Shown piece by piece: positions 24,896 to 35,934 of a DNA stretch of 64,000 nt. The notes under the pieces were generated by a model. That model did no database searches. It worked only from the letters and a program-made list of their open reading frames with translations, and had not been told where the DNA came from. Numbering within the stretch: position 1 is the first letter of the stretch; each line of letters starts with the position of its first letter. The DNA is from Paramecium sonneborni. Its lineage: Eukaryota; Ciliophora; Oligohymenophorea; Peniculida; Parameciidae. Both the position numbers and the translations under genes were made by a program. The stretch covers positions 144,772 to 208,771 of the forward strand of contig CAJJDN010000071.1 in NCBI GenBank assembly GCA_905182985.1. The letters are read 5' to 3'.

Positions 24896-25384
24896 AATGT
24901 TTCATAATCATCATCATAGTCTTCATCATCCAATTCAATTTCTTTATCATAAACATTAACTATATTCTTTATAACTTCTGCTGTAGCTTAAGTTTATGAT
25001 TCAACAACTTCTTCTTTTTATTCAGCTTCTTTTTTAAAAAATTTTTCATCTTAAAATAATATCAAATACATACTCAACACATCTACTATTGCTCTTTCTG
25101 TTTTTTTTTTTAATTTATCTAATTTAGGTTGGATTGCTCTTTTTAAATCAATATTTGCCTTTTTTGGGATGATATTCAATGTGCCTTATTCATCTGTTAA
25201 TAATTATGACACCATTTCTGTTACTTTTTGCTTTTTATTTTTTGATAAATACTTTATAATGCATTTCTATATTTTTAATATTTCTGGTGATTTCTTGCTC
25301 TTCTTTTCCAAAACATTTATTTTTAGGAAAATAATGTAAAAACTTCAATTCAGAATACCAATCTTTAGTTTGTTTTTCAGGCAT
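24892..25384 (-). CDS. Acidic-tailed protein of unknown function
   Basis: ATG at 25384 (MPEKQTKD). A 16-nt intron, GTATTCTGAATTGAAG at 25343-25358, is needed to enter the long frame, which then runs to TGA for 158 aa. The middle is Lys-rich and helical (ILKIQKCIIKYLSKNKKQK, AIQPKLDKLKKKTERAIVDV). The C-terminus is strongly acidic (DKEIELDDEDYDDDYETL). No known domain was recognised. The 16-nt intron is one of several in this window; a one-base frameshift is the alternative. Confidence 0.5.
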
Positions 25385-25574
25385 GATTTATTGACTAGAA
25401 TTTAGATTGTCAGGAAAATCAAAAATCATTTTAATATAATTAATGAGCTTAATATTAAAGCATCATCTAATATTACCAAATTTCAAACTAAATGAAACAA
25501 TACCTTTTAAAAATTAAAAAACAAACTCAATAACAACTTTAAGATCAATATAAAAAACTTAGACAACTCAAAAA

Positions 25575-26533
25575 ATGAGTCTTGATAAGCATAAACCAAC
25601 TAATGATACGTAAGTAAATAAAACTGATATTACTTTTCCTGTTATTAATAAAACATCTCCAAAAGAAAAAACTTGTAAACCAAACTTAACTATTAGAATA
25701 GCCTATAATGATGATAAAACAATTAAAGATTATTTAGATCATTTAAACACATTGAGAATTTAGAAAAATATATAAAAATAAAATAAATTTAAGAAAGTTA
25801 GAACTGAAACTGAAATAGTACAATATGGTGATATCAAATTTAAAAAAGTAAAAGAAAACTCTACCAAATAATCTGTTGCCATTGTATCAAATAGTAAGAA
25901 TCCTTAATCACAATCTTATATCAAATTTAGTGAATAGATTTGGGCACTTGTTTATAGTTTAGAAAACTTGAAAGTATGATCTGATATTTATCAAAGAAAT
26001 ATATAAACAATGATAGAAAATTGTTTTAAGTAATTAAATAACTTATTGGATTAAAAAAAAATCTGAATAAAGTTATATTAAAGTAAAATGGAGAAGAATT
26101 GATAGAATTCTACGATATCATCAAATTATCTTGTGTAAGAGAGATTTAATATATAAATGGAGAATATAAAATTGTTGATAAATTTGATATATCTCTTTAT
26201 GATGATTTAGTTTATTTGACTAATATGATTGATAATCTTTTATTATCAAATGAAATTCATTCAATAAATCGAATTAATGATAATGTAATTGTTATTTTTT
26301 AATTTCTAAAGATCTAAAAGGAATCCGAATAAATTCTTAAAATTTAGCATTCCATGAATATGCCTAATGAAGAGTAAAAATTATCAGCATAAACATTATC
26401 AATGCAAAGATTTTAAATTCATGATGAAATCGAAACTATTGAATAAAAATTAGGACCTTTATAGTTGATATCAAAGAAAATAAGATAAACATCAAAAGTT
26501 TTAAGTAGAGTTATAGGCAGTTTAAATGAATGA
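25575..26533 (+). CDS. Protein of unknown function, 311 aa
   Basis: Two exons with a 23-nt intron at 25974-25996 (GTATGATCTG...CAAAG). The frame closes exactly at TGA 26531-26533. The N-terminal third is Lys/Thr-rich and probably disordered. The rest alternates helices such as LVYLTNMIDNLLLSNEIHSI and a final SKVLSRVIGSL. No recognised domain. Its stop is only 12 bp from the stop of the convergent PIP-kinase gene, typical of the tight packing here. Confidence 0.65.
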
Positions 26534-26545
26534 GTAATATTTTTT

Positions 26546-29060
26546 TCAATTTGCAAATAAATGATCCTTTAAAAACTTTAAAAATCTTTCAGCATAATCC
26601 CTTGGAGGTATAGCTGATATTGTTGGTCCATAAATAACTCTTTTAGATAAGAATTCAAGTTTCTTTTTGGTACTGAAATTTGTTAAGATATCAATAATGC
26701 CTATATATAAAGTATATTAATTATCAACAGTTACCATCTTACTAAAATTATCAAATTAAGGATTTTCTGAATAAACAGAAGATTCATTATCAATTTATTT
26801 ATTTCCTTTAGCATGTAGACCTAATAACAGACTATAATCAATAATATCATTCTCTTCGAAAAATTTGCAATCTTTTTCTAATTAATTAAAAAATAGCATT
26901 GATTTGTTCTTATTGATATTTAATTTTATATTTTTCTCTTTATCAGCAAGAAAATTTAAATCTTTTCTGGCAACAGTTGGATCGCTTACTTTAAATAATA
27001 TCTTACTTATCAATAGTATATCTTCCATAAGTTGAACCTTTTAAATCGTATCTAATATTAATTTCATGATTTGTTGAAAATACATTACTCATTATCACAA
27101 AATAAATAACCTTTTCTCTTAACATAGTCTAAAATTTTATACCAATCTTATGCATCCCAAATAATCTTATTTTAAATGTTTATAATACTTTATAATAAGA
27201 GTTTCTGGATAGTTTTTTAGATGATAATAATAATTTCTCATAATTTATTTTAGAAATCTAAACTCCTGATGATGTATAGTTTTTAAAGTGAATTATCCAT
27301 CAGCTGTATAATAAAAAAAGCTGCCACTTTTACCTGTCGATGTTAATTCTTATAAACAAGATAAATCTCCTTTAATTAAAGATTATAAAATAGATTCAGG
27401 ACCAATACTTTTTAGATATTAATGATTATCTAATCCATATATAGTTCTAATACTATTGAATACTCTTGGAGCATAATCAAAGAATTAACATACTTTAAAA
27501 GAACTTTTATCACCTTATGCTCTTCTTGGTAGAAGTTCAAAATAATATTTTAATTTAAAATCTTTAGGACCAACTTCATAATCATCTGCTACATTAATAC
27601 TACTTACAGCCATTTAAATTCCAATCATCATATTTAAAACTAAATTAAAATTTTCATGCCCAAATGAAACACTAATTTTTGGTTTTTTAGTTTATTTTTG
27701 ATTTTTAATAGATGTTTATTTTCTAGGTATATTTATAATAGTATGCAATCTTTATTCATTAATCTAATCAATAATATCCATTTTTTATTGTTTTATTTAA
27801 TTTTGATCAATTAATTCTCTCAATCTCTAAACTTCTTTACTAATATCTTAAACACATTCAATCATAGATTTATATTTATCTTTAAGTTAATCAATGCTCA
27901 TTTAATCTACAAATTAATAAAATTGATTTTTATCATTTTCAATTTCAAAACTTTAATCTGTTTAATAAAATTAATCTTCTTCTCTAGGTTCAAAAGTATC
28001 AGCTTCAATTTATTTTTATGGAACTTATTAAAATAATGCTTTTTATTTAGTTTTAGGTTTTGACTGTGCATAAAATGAAAAATCTTAATTTTAATCATTT
28101 TTTAAATGTTCAATAGATAATTCATTAGAATGATTATAATTAAATGATGCAAATTGTTCTTAAGTAAAAAATTTATTTATTCCTTATTCAATTTTTAAAT
28201 CATTATGATTATTTTCTTCACTTTCATATTTAAAAAGACTAACAATAGGAGAATGAAGATTTTCAACTTAACTATTTCTTTATTTTTATTCTTGATCAGT
28301 AGTTCCTTTAACAAAATGAGGAAGTTCTTTTTCTTATTTTTTATTATCTTATTTCATAAATTCTAGTAAATGATCAAGTTTTTTTTCAATATTTTAAATG
28401 TATCTAGATTATTATTAAATACTAAAATCAATTGTTTCAAGTGTAACACCTCTTCTAGCAAAATCAAAGATTTCTAAGAGTGCTGGATCAGCTACAACAG
28501 AATCTTAATATTATTATAATGTAACTCTATCAGCTTTATCAACATCCATAGTTTAGAAAATTAATTTTATTCTTTAATCAATCTATTTCTTAGTTTCGCT
28601 AGTTAAATTTTATCCAGTCATAGCTATCCAGCTATTAATTACTCCTTACATTGTATCATTAAATTCACCTGATGTAAAGCTTCCAACTTTATTCTTATCA
28701 ATCAATTTAAAACTTATCTCAGCCTTTTCTCTCGCGTCTCCATGACTAACCTTATCAAAATAAAGAGCAAAATCTTCAAATCTAATCTAAATAGATTTTC
28801 ATTTAAAAACATACCTTACCATCCTTGTCATCATCCATTATGTGGAAGATTCTATCTGATAAATGAAGCATTGTTCCCATACCGAGTAAACCCAGATTAT
28901 CTCGAAATTAAAACTTAGTTACGAAATTAGAACCCTATGACATTCTAGCAAATCTAGTTTTTAATTCTATCAATTCAGTTTCTGTCAGTCTTGTTAGTTT
29001 TCCTAATTTATTTATTTCCTCTCTTTAGGTGTTTGTTTTTTATTTCCTTGAACAACACAT
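26546..29060 (-). CDS. EF-hand/phosphatidylinositol phosphate kinase fusion
   Basis: Four exons give 813 aa. Introns are 28787-28814 (28), 27166-27188 (23) and 26985-27006 (22). The N-terminal about 200 residues carry EF-hands: loop DDDKDGKIRFED, loop DKNKVGSFTSGE and a weaker DVDKADRVTLQQ. A long Gln/Asn-rich linker follows. The C-terminal half is a PIP kinase: FDYAPRVFNSIRTIYGL, GKSGSFFYYTADGQFTLKTI (ATP-binding loop), NVFSTNHEINIRYDLKGSTYGR, IIDYSLLLGLHAKGN (MDYSLL motif) and a final IYGPTISAIPPRDYAERF. The kinase should make PI(4,5)P2 or a related lipid, and the EF-hands suggest direct Ca2+ control. Substrate class (PI4P or PI5P) cannot be assigned from sequence alone. Confidence 0.88.
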
Positions 29061-29639
29061 TTAATTTATTTAATTATTATATTTAATACAGAACTTTTCA
29101 TAACATCGTTGTATGATTACTGTTTATTTTCTAAATCAGATATTAAATTAGATTATTTCTTATAAACTTACAATTCTATTTCATCAAAAATTTAATATTT
29201 ATAATAGCCTTAAATTTAAATATGATATTAAACTTGGGACTCAATGATTAGAAAATTGTAGAACTCGTTATATTAATATAAATGAAAATTTTATACTATT
29301 TGTTAAATTCTATAAAACTATCATAAGAGAAAAGCTATTATTGATTAGATTGGTTTAATAGAAATTATACATTAATTCATAACTGTAAATGTTAATTATT
29401 TTTTTTCCTAATAATAATAGTAAAAGTTTAATCATCTCAATCAAAAATAAAATCAAATAAATACTGATAAAATGAAATTAATCAAATATAATGACTCATC
29501 AATGTTGTAAGTTCTAAATCAAAAATTATATATATAATATCTTATTATAAAAATATTTGAATGTACTGCTTCAAGCTTAAGTTACTTTCATCCTAAAAGT
29601 ACAATATTTTTATGTTAAAGGATGAGATTCAATTATAAC
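29061..29639. other. Divergent intergenic region
   Basis: 580 bp between the divergently transcribed PIP-kinase and kinase-like genes. It is AT-rich with no ORF. It presumably holds both promoters. Confidence 0.4.
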
Positions 29640-30745
29640 ATGTAATTAGTAATTTAATATATAGGAAAACGAAATTGAAATAATAAAATTTAACTCCTTC
29701 GAACCAAGATTGAAATGGGCAAAATGCAATATCTCTCAAATAGGATAATTTGAATTATTAGATAAATAGTAGAGTATAATCTACAAGATAGATCCTTCCG
29801 TGGGAATATTATTTAAGGAATTCTTAAATGGAAAAGTGTGTTATTAAGGAATCGATAATCAATTCAAAATAGCAAAAATCATCTCCTAAGGAAATTCTGG
29901 AATTGTATACTATATTACAAATTTGTAGGTAGTAAAAATGAGACATTTATATAATGAAGAACTAGTTACAGGCAAAATTTATAAATAAGGCAGGCCAGAA
30001 TTTATTGAAGTATTCAATTAAATATAAGTAGGAATTTAGAAATGAAGTATAAGCCCTTTAACATTTAAAACATCAAAATTTGCCAAAAATTAGAGAATAT
30101 TACGTTGAAGCGAATCATAATTATATTATTTATGATCTCTTAGAGGGAACTCCACTAGATATTTGCATTAAGAATAGGGTTTTAGATGTTCAACAAATTA
30201 TTTAAATTATGAAGGTATAATAAAGGATATCATACAGGAACTGATTCGTGTTGTATAATATATGCAATTTGAAGGATTCTCTCATTAAAATATCAAATTA
30301 GAAAATATTTATTTTGATTCTTTGATGAATTAGATAACTGTTACTAACTTCGAAAAATCTATGTTAAGAAATCAGATTATTACTTCTAATGATTCATATT
30401 TTTCAAAAACTACTAAGGATGAAACAGATCTCAATACTTTTACTTGTCGAAATTCTTGTCCATATAAAGATAATTTTGACTGTGGATTAGTATTTTTTTA
30501 ATTGTAATTATCTTTTTAGAAATAGGATAACACAAAAAATAGAGGATTGCAAAAATATTCGCTATTCAGATGATTATAAAAAAATAATGAATTTGATCAC
30601 AGAAATTCACAACCAAAAAATTTCGACATTCCTCCTTAAATTATTATTATAAAATAAAGTATCAGATAAGCCAAACTTTTCTGAAAATTTAATATAAGAA
30701 ATCGATAATCTAAACTTAGAATTATATAATTATAGAAATAATTGA
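29640..30745 (+). CDS. Protein kinase-like protein lacking HRD and DFG (pseudokinase)
   Basis: Five exons give 342 aa. Introns are 29649-29664 (16), 30010-30031 (22), 30215-30237 (23) and 30504-30519 (16), and the frame closes exactly. The glycine loop is partly kept (ISQGNSGIVYYI) and the VVKM lysine is present. Then come EFRNEVQALQHLKHQNLPKI (helix C) and LLEGTPLD at the hinge. The catalytic loop reads FSHQNIKLENI instead of HRDxKxxN, and the DFG position reads TNFEKS. Both catalytic Asp residues are missing, so phosphotransfer is unlikely. A scaffold or nucleotide-sensing role is possible. The ORF is conserved over several introns, which argues against a pseudogene. Confidence 0.62.
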
Positions 30746-30828
30746 TTATATTTTATATGTATTAATAGAGTTTAATTACAATTGTTATATGGCTACATAA
30801 AATTTAATAAAATTTATTTAATCACTAA

Positions 30829-32184
30829 ATGGAAGATCAACTAAAAAAAATTGACATTCTCATCAAGAAGCAAAACTTTTAGAAAAGCATAAAAAAATTA
30901 TAAGAACTTCAAAATCAACTTAATGAGGGAATTATTAATCCTGAAGAAATGACAGAAAATGAAAAAGTATTAGATAATTAATTATAAGATTTTATAAAGC
31001 AATATATATGAAAGATTTGCTACAATATTTATTGATATAAATTAAGTTTATCAAGCAATGTAATACTTAATAAGAATGATTAAAATTGAGAAAGAAATTT
31101 GTAAAGCATCAGATAATAAGAATAGTATACTAAGACTTTGTAATTCTTATGCAAAAATAGGTAATTAATGTAATGAAATAAAATAAGGTAGATGCTGTTT
31201 CTATTGCTGTTATTATGAATAAACTTTCAAATATTTAGATTATGCTCAATAATTACTTATTCAACATAATCTCACTAATACAGGTGTTTATGCACTTACT
31301 TTAACATAATTGGGAAATTATTATAGGTTCATGTTTCAAGATGATTTGGCAGAATAAATGCTATATGAAAGCATAAAAATTAGAGAAGAGTTATATTCTC
31401 GAGATTCTATAGTAAAATTGAAAAATATTTTAGGAAGTTGCTGATTCATTACATGGATTAGCATAGTTATTTTCAGATGAAGGGAAAATTGAAGAAGCCA
31501 TGTTTTAAATTAATTAAGCAATTGCTATTTGGACCAATGTTTTGAGTTATGAACATATCAAAACTGCAAAATCAATTTATCTTAAAGGAAATTTATATCT
31601 AAGAATGAAAAGTACTACAGAAAGTATATTTTAATTTAAAAATTTTAGATTTAGAAAAAGCAGAAAATTTGATTACTGAAAGTCTCCAAATAAATATAAA
31701 AATTATGGGAAAATCTTCTTAAGATATTGCTGATTGTTATCATTCTTTAGGAAAAATTAAAGCTTATAACAAAAATTCGAATGAATTTGAAGAGTATTTT
31801 AAAAAATCATAAGTAATTTTATAAGAATTGTATGGCTAAAGTCATGCTAGCATTGCAATAATATTGAATAATTTTGGAAGATCATATTATGAAAGAAAAT
31901 AATACGAAGAAGCTGTTAATTGTTTTTAAGAATCTATAAAAATTTATACATAATTATGTGGTGAAATGCATGGAAATTTAGCTATCACATTAAAGAATTG
32001 TGCTGATTGTCATAAGGAATTAGGTCGATTTAGACAAGCTTATAATGATTATTCAAAATCATTAGAAATCTATAAAGTATATATTTATATATTATTTTTT
32101 TAGAAAATGAAAATAAATTAACAACAGGTCAATTCAATCCAATAATAAATGACCTAAATCTCTGAAAAATTTTTAGAAGATTGA
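30829..32184 (+). CDS. Tetratricopeptide repeat (TPR) protein
   Basis: Six exons give 410 aa. Introns are 30967-30988 (22), 31161-31187 (27), 31412-31433 (22), 31624-31648 (25) and 32077-32103 (27). After a coiled-coil N-terminus (QFKKIDILIKK-like, QKSIKKLQELQNQL) come TPR-like helical pairs: VADSLHGLAQLFSDEGKIEE, DIADCYHSLGKIKAYN, SIAIILNNFGRSYYERKQYE with EAVNCFQESIKIY, and LAITLKNCADCHKELGRFRQ. The 42-residue spacing and the LG-x-A/Y-x-Y pattern resemble kinesin-light-chain-type TPRs. Such proteins act as docking scaffolds, and in ciliates many are ciliary. The partner is unknown. It lies 83 bp after the pseudokinase gene on the same strand. Confidence 0.75.
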
Positions 32185-32352
32185 AATAGTACTCTTTTTG
32201 TTTTAAAAAAGCATCTTAACAATTTAGTCATAAATAATATAAACTAAAATTATATATAATTACATCTATACCCCCTTATCTATTATTTTATATCATAAAA
32301 TTACATCATTAATATTATAAGTAACTTTAAATAATGAAGATACATAATAATT

Positions 32353-32822
32353 TCATTGTTGATGAAAGCTTTATTATTATTAAACAAGAGACTTTCTCTT
32401 TGAATTCTATTTTACAATTTACTAAACTTAACTGTTCTTTCTTAATTAATCTCTTTTAACAAATTCATCAACCTTTCTGAATTATACCCAAGCTTTTCCT
32501 TCCATTAAATTGTCTAGCTATTTTTGTATAATAAATGCTTTACTTCTTCAGAGATTTCTTTATCAGTATAACCACTTTTTTTAACTATTTCCCAGAAAGC
32601 CATCCATTCATCTTCTGATATTTATCCACTTTTATCAAAATCAACTGCATTGAATAAAGCTTAAGTATTCACTTTGGCAAAGTTGGTTTTCCAAAATTTT
32701 TAAGTTTCATCTTTATCAATAGAACCTGAATTATTTATGTCAATTCTTTTAAAAATCACCAAAGCTTTAGCTCTAAGTTTTTCATTAAGACCTGTTGAAT
32801 TCTTTTATGCTCCACACCCCAT
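32353..32822 (-). CDS. EF-hand calcium-binding protein
   Basis: Two exons give 147 aa, with a 26-nt intron at 32518-32543. Two canonical EF-hand loops are visible: DINNSGSIDKDE and DFDKSGQISEDE. The N-terminus MGCGAQKN begins with Gly2-Cys3, so N-myristoylation and S-acylation at a membrane are possible. A conserved-looking segment, NLMEGKAWVQFRKVDEFV, and a Gln-rich tail follow. Probably a Ca2+ sensor. It lies next to a K+ channel gene on the same strand and not far from the EF-hand PIP kinase, but a functional link is only a guess. Confidence 0.8.
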
Positions 32823-32986
32823 TTATGATATAATTAAATTAATTAAATCAATTTCATAATGAAATTAATTTGCAGTAATAATATTAGATAATAAACAACA
32901 GTATTGATTATATAAATTATTATGGCCTAATAATTTACTAATTAAATTAGTTAAAACAATAGAATAAAACTATTTAACATAAAAAA

Positions 32987-35256
32987 TCAAATGATGGCTT
33001 CACTTTTTCTAACAATTTAACTAACACTCCTTTGTCTAGTTTCTCTAGCAAAAACAAGTTTTTCTTTTTTTCTATTTTTACTAATTAGAAAATCAATATT
33101 AAAATTAGGGTAATAATTAACAAAATTATCAATTTTATCTAATGTAAAGGCTAAGAATAATGATTTAGTAATTACATTCAATAATGATTTAATTTTCACT
33201 GTAAAATGCTTCAAATTATATTTTCTTATTAATTATTGAATGATAATCTTCTATTTCTGCTTATTGTGGTTGAGCAGTTTTAAGAATTCTAACTTTTTAT
33301 TTTTTAGTTCTTTGAAATTAGTAATTTCTATTTTGTTAAATATCTGTATGATAAAAATAATGAAATACTTATTGATAATTTTTTAAGTTTTTTTTCAATA
33401 ATGCTTTTTCTAACACTTTTGATGATTTCTTTACTAATACTTAAATGTGTTAATTAACAATCTATACTCATATGATCAGTTGAACCACAAGTAAAACATT
33501 CAATACCTAATTCATAATATGCATTATTAAATATGATTTCATCCCTTAAGAAACAGTAACGTTAATGATCTAAAGGAAATAATTTTAATTTATTCATAAA
33601 GTCTGTTCTTGATAATCTTACAACTTAAGAATATTTTTTAGATCTTGCTGATGCTTTTCTTTATAATCCTGTAACAAAAGCATAATCACCAAATCGTGCT
33701 CCTGATTTTAAATGAGCCATAATAACTTCTTATTTATCTGTTTCAGGTACATTAACAAAGATTTCTATATGTCCAATTTAAACAAAATAAATAGCATTAT
33801 CATCTCTATTTGCATCACCATCTAAAAAGATATTTTCTTTTTTAGAATAATCAATTTCTTCCATAACTTAACTTAATTCTCTCATTAAATCATCAGAGAA
33901 ATTATTAGTAATCCATGGAATTTAATATAAATATGGTTAATAAGCTTCATACATTAATCTATTTTTTAATTAAGGAGCTAATTTTTAGAAAACTTAATCT
34001 TCTAAATATTAATCTCTATTTCTTTTTTCTTTAAAATAATGTTCTAAAAAGTTTCTAATTTCTTTTTCAGTTTTTTCTGAAACATTTTTAGATCTCATAA
34101 ATTTAGTAATTGCAACTATTTCTTTATTGTATTTTCTTTTTTCATCAAAATAATCAACAAATGTTTATTATATATTATTAACATTAAATGCTACTAAAAA
34201 AACAGCAGCAATCATAGCTACTTCTGAAACTATAATTTCAAATTCATTCATAGGTGTAATATCTCCATATGCTACAGTTGTTAAAGTTGCAAATGCCCAA
34301 TATGTTGATAAAATGTATCTCTTTGTCCAATCATAATATAAAATAGTTCCAAAATTTCCACTTGAAAATGTTAACCATGAATTAGTAAATGTACCTTCAT
34401 CAGGATTATCATAATGATTTAACATATACATTCCTGTACCAAAAAATATACAACCAAAAAAATGTGTTAAATATACTATTTCAATTATCATTCTAACTAT
34501 CATATATATGCTTTTCCATTTTGGATAAACTTATAATTTATCTTAATATCTTTAATCAATTTCATAAACGGGATACATTTTCAATAAAAACAATAAATGA
34601 AATGTATATACATTTGCCATTGCATAAGAAAATGTTGTTATCAATATTTCTATAAGAGGAACAAAATCAAATATAAATGAACCCATTAAATAATGTAATG
34701 CTACTCTTCGTCTGTTTTTTACTAATGCTCCATACTTATAAAATGCCACATGAAATTCTATGAAGATATCCAACATGAAAATCAACTAGATGATGTTTAT
34801 GTTAAATTAGTACTATCACTATACTTCTAAAAAAGATATATGTTGGGCTATGGAACGTATAATAGAAATCATCTCCAAAAAATATTATTAATGGCACTTC
34901 TATGAAAACCACAAATGTTATAATTAAAACAGGAATCTTCCAATATGATAGAAAAGAACTTTATGGATCAATTATTGGCATCAAATTCATATATGTTCTT
35001 TTTATCTAACTTATCAATTATATCTCTCTATTTATTTGATATGATGTTTTAAATTAAGTTATTGTTTAAGTATTGAATTATTTTCTAACACTCTATCAAT
35101 TATTAAATATTTTATTACGTCTTTCCAATTCTAAGTACAAACTGCTGTTTTCTCTGTTGCTGCCAAATCACCTATCAATTGAATATGCTAAGTCATAGTA
35201 TAAGCATATTCCTCACTTAAAGGAGCTACTTAAATAGGCTTAGGCTTTAATGGCAT
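32987..35256 (-). CDS. Cyclic-nucleotide-binding-domain K+ channel with CCHC zinc knuckle
   Basis: About 724 aa. Introns are 35093-35118 (26), 34786-34813 (28) and a C-terminal one that must shift the frame by two; 33328-33368 (41 nt) fits the arithmetic but is uncertain. It has six TM segments of EAG/CNG type: the pre-S1 stretch DPQSSFLSYWKIPVLI; S2 MLDIFIEFHVAFYKYGALV; and S5-pore YWAFATLTTVAYGDITPMNE, with TVAYGD in place of TVGYGD. The C-linker and CNBD contain AHLKSGARFGDYAFVTG and QRKASARS. After the CNBD comes CFTCGSTDHMSIDC, an exact C-x2-C-x4-H-x4-C zinc knuckle. K+ selectivity is likely from the fold, but the Ala in the filter leaves some doubt. Confidence 0.82.
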
Positions 35257-35934
35257 CAATTCAATTTGATTCTAAGAAGAACCTTACAATAATGTTTTCT
35301 TTAAAGAAACAGATGAATATTCTGATAATTCATTTACAACTAAAAGATCTTAATTGTTCTTTTATTTGCTATCCCACATTATCAGTTTATATTATTATTA
35401 AAATTTTATATCAAAATATTGAGCAATTATTAGTCAATTCACTTTTTTCAAAACTTTATCATTATTTTATTTCAAGACTTTATCGATAATTAATAAAATC
35501 TATAAATTTTTCTGATTTTCAATAACTTTGTTATCTATATTTTAAAAAAAATTTGTTCATTTTTTTCAAAATTTTCTTTTTAATCAAATATGATTATAAG
35601 TAATTTTTAAATCGTTAACGCTAATATACATATAAAGATAATAATATAAAATCATAAGGTAATTAAATATTAAGGGGTTTGATATAAAAATTATTGGCTA
35701 TGATAAATGTTATGAATAAGAATTATGATAATTAAGATGATTTACGTTATAGTTTATTATTTTTTTCAAAAAAGGTTGCATATTTATAATGCACTAAGTA
35801 TGATAATTGAGATTTTTAAAATATCACTTGTATGGGGTTACAGGATTTATAATTCGTCAATTTTTGTGTATAAAAGTAAGACAAGATGTATGATTTTTTC
35901 ATTATATAAAAAAAAATATTTTCTGTCAAATACA
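35257..35934. other. Divergent intergenic region (channel / Myb)
   Basis: 680 bp between divergent genes. Open standard-code frames here (for example 35250-35489 and 35725-36009) are shadows or accidental; the second merges into the Myb gene's own first exon. No other feature was seen. Confidence 0.4.
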
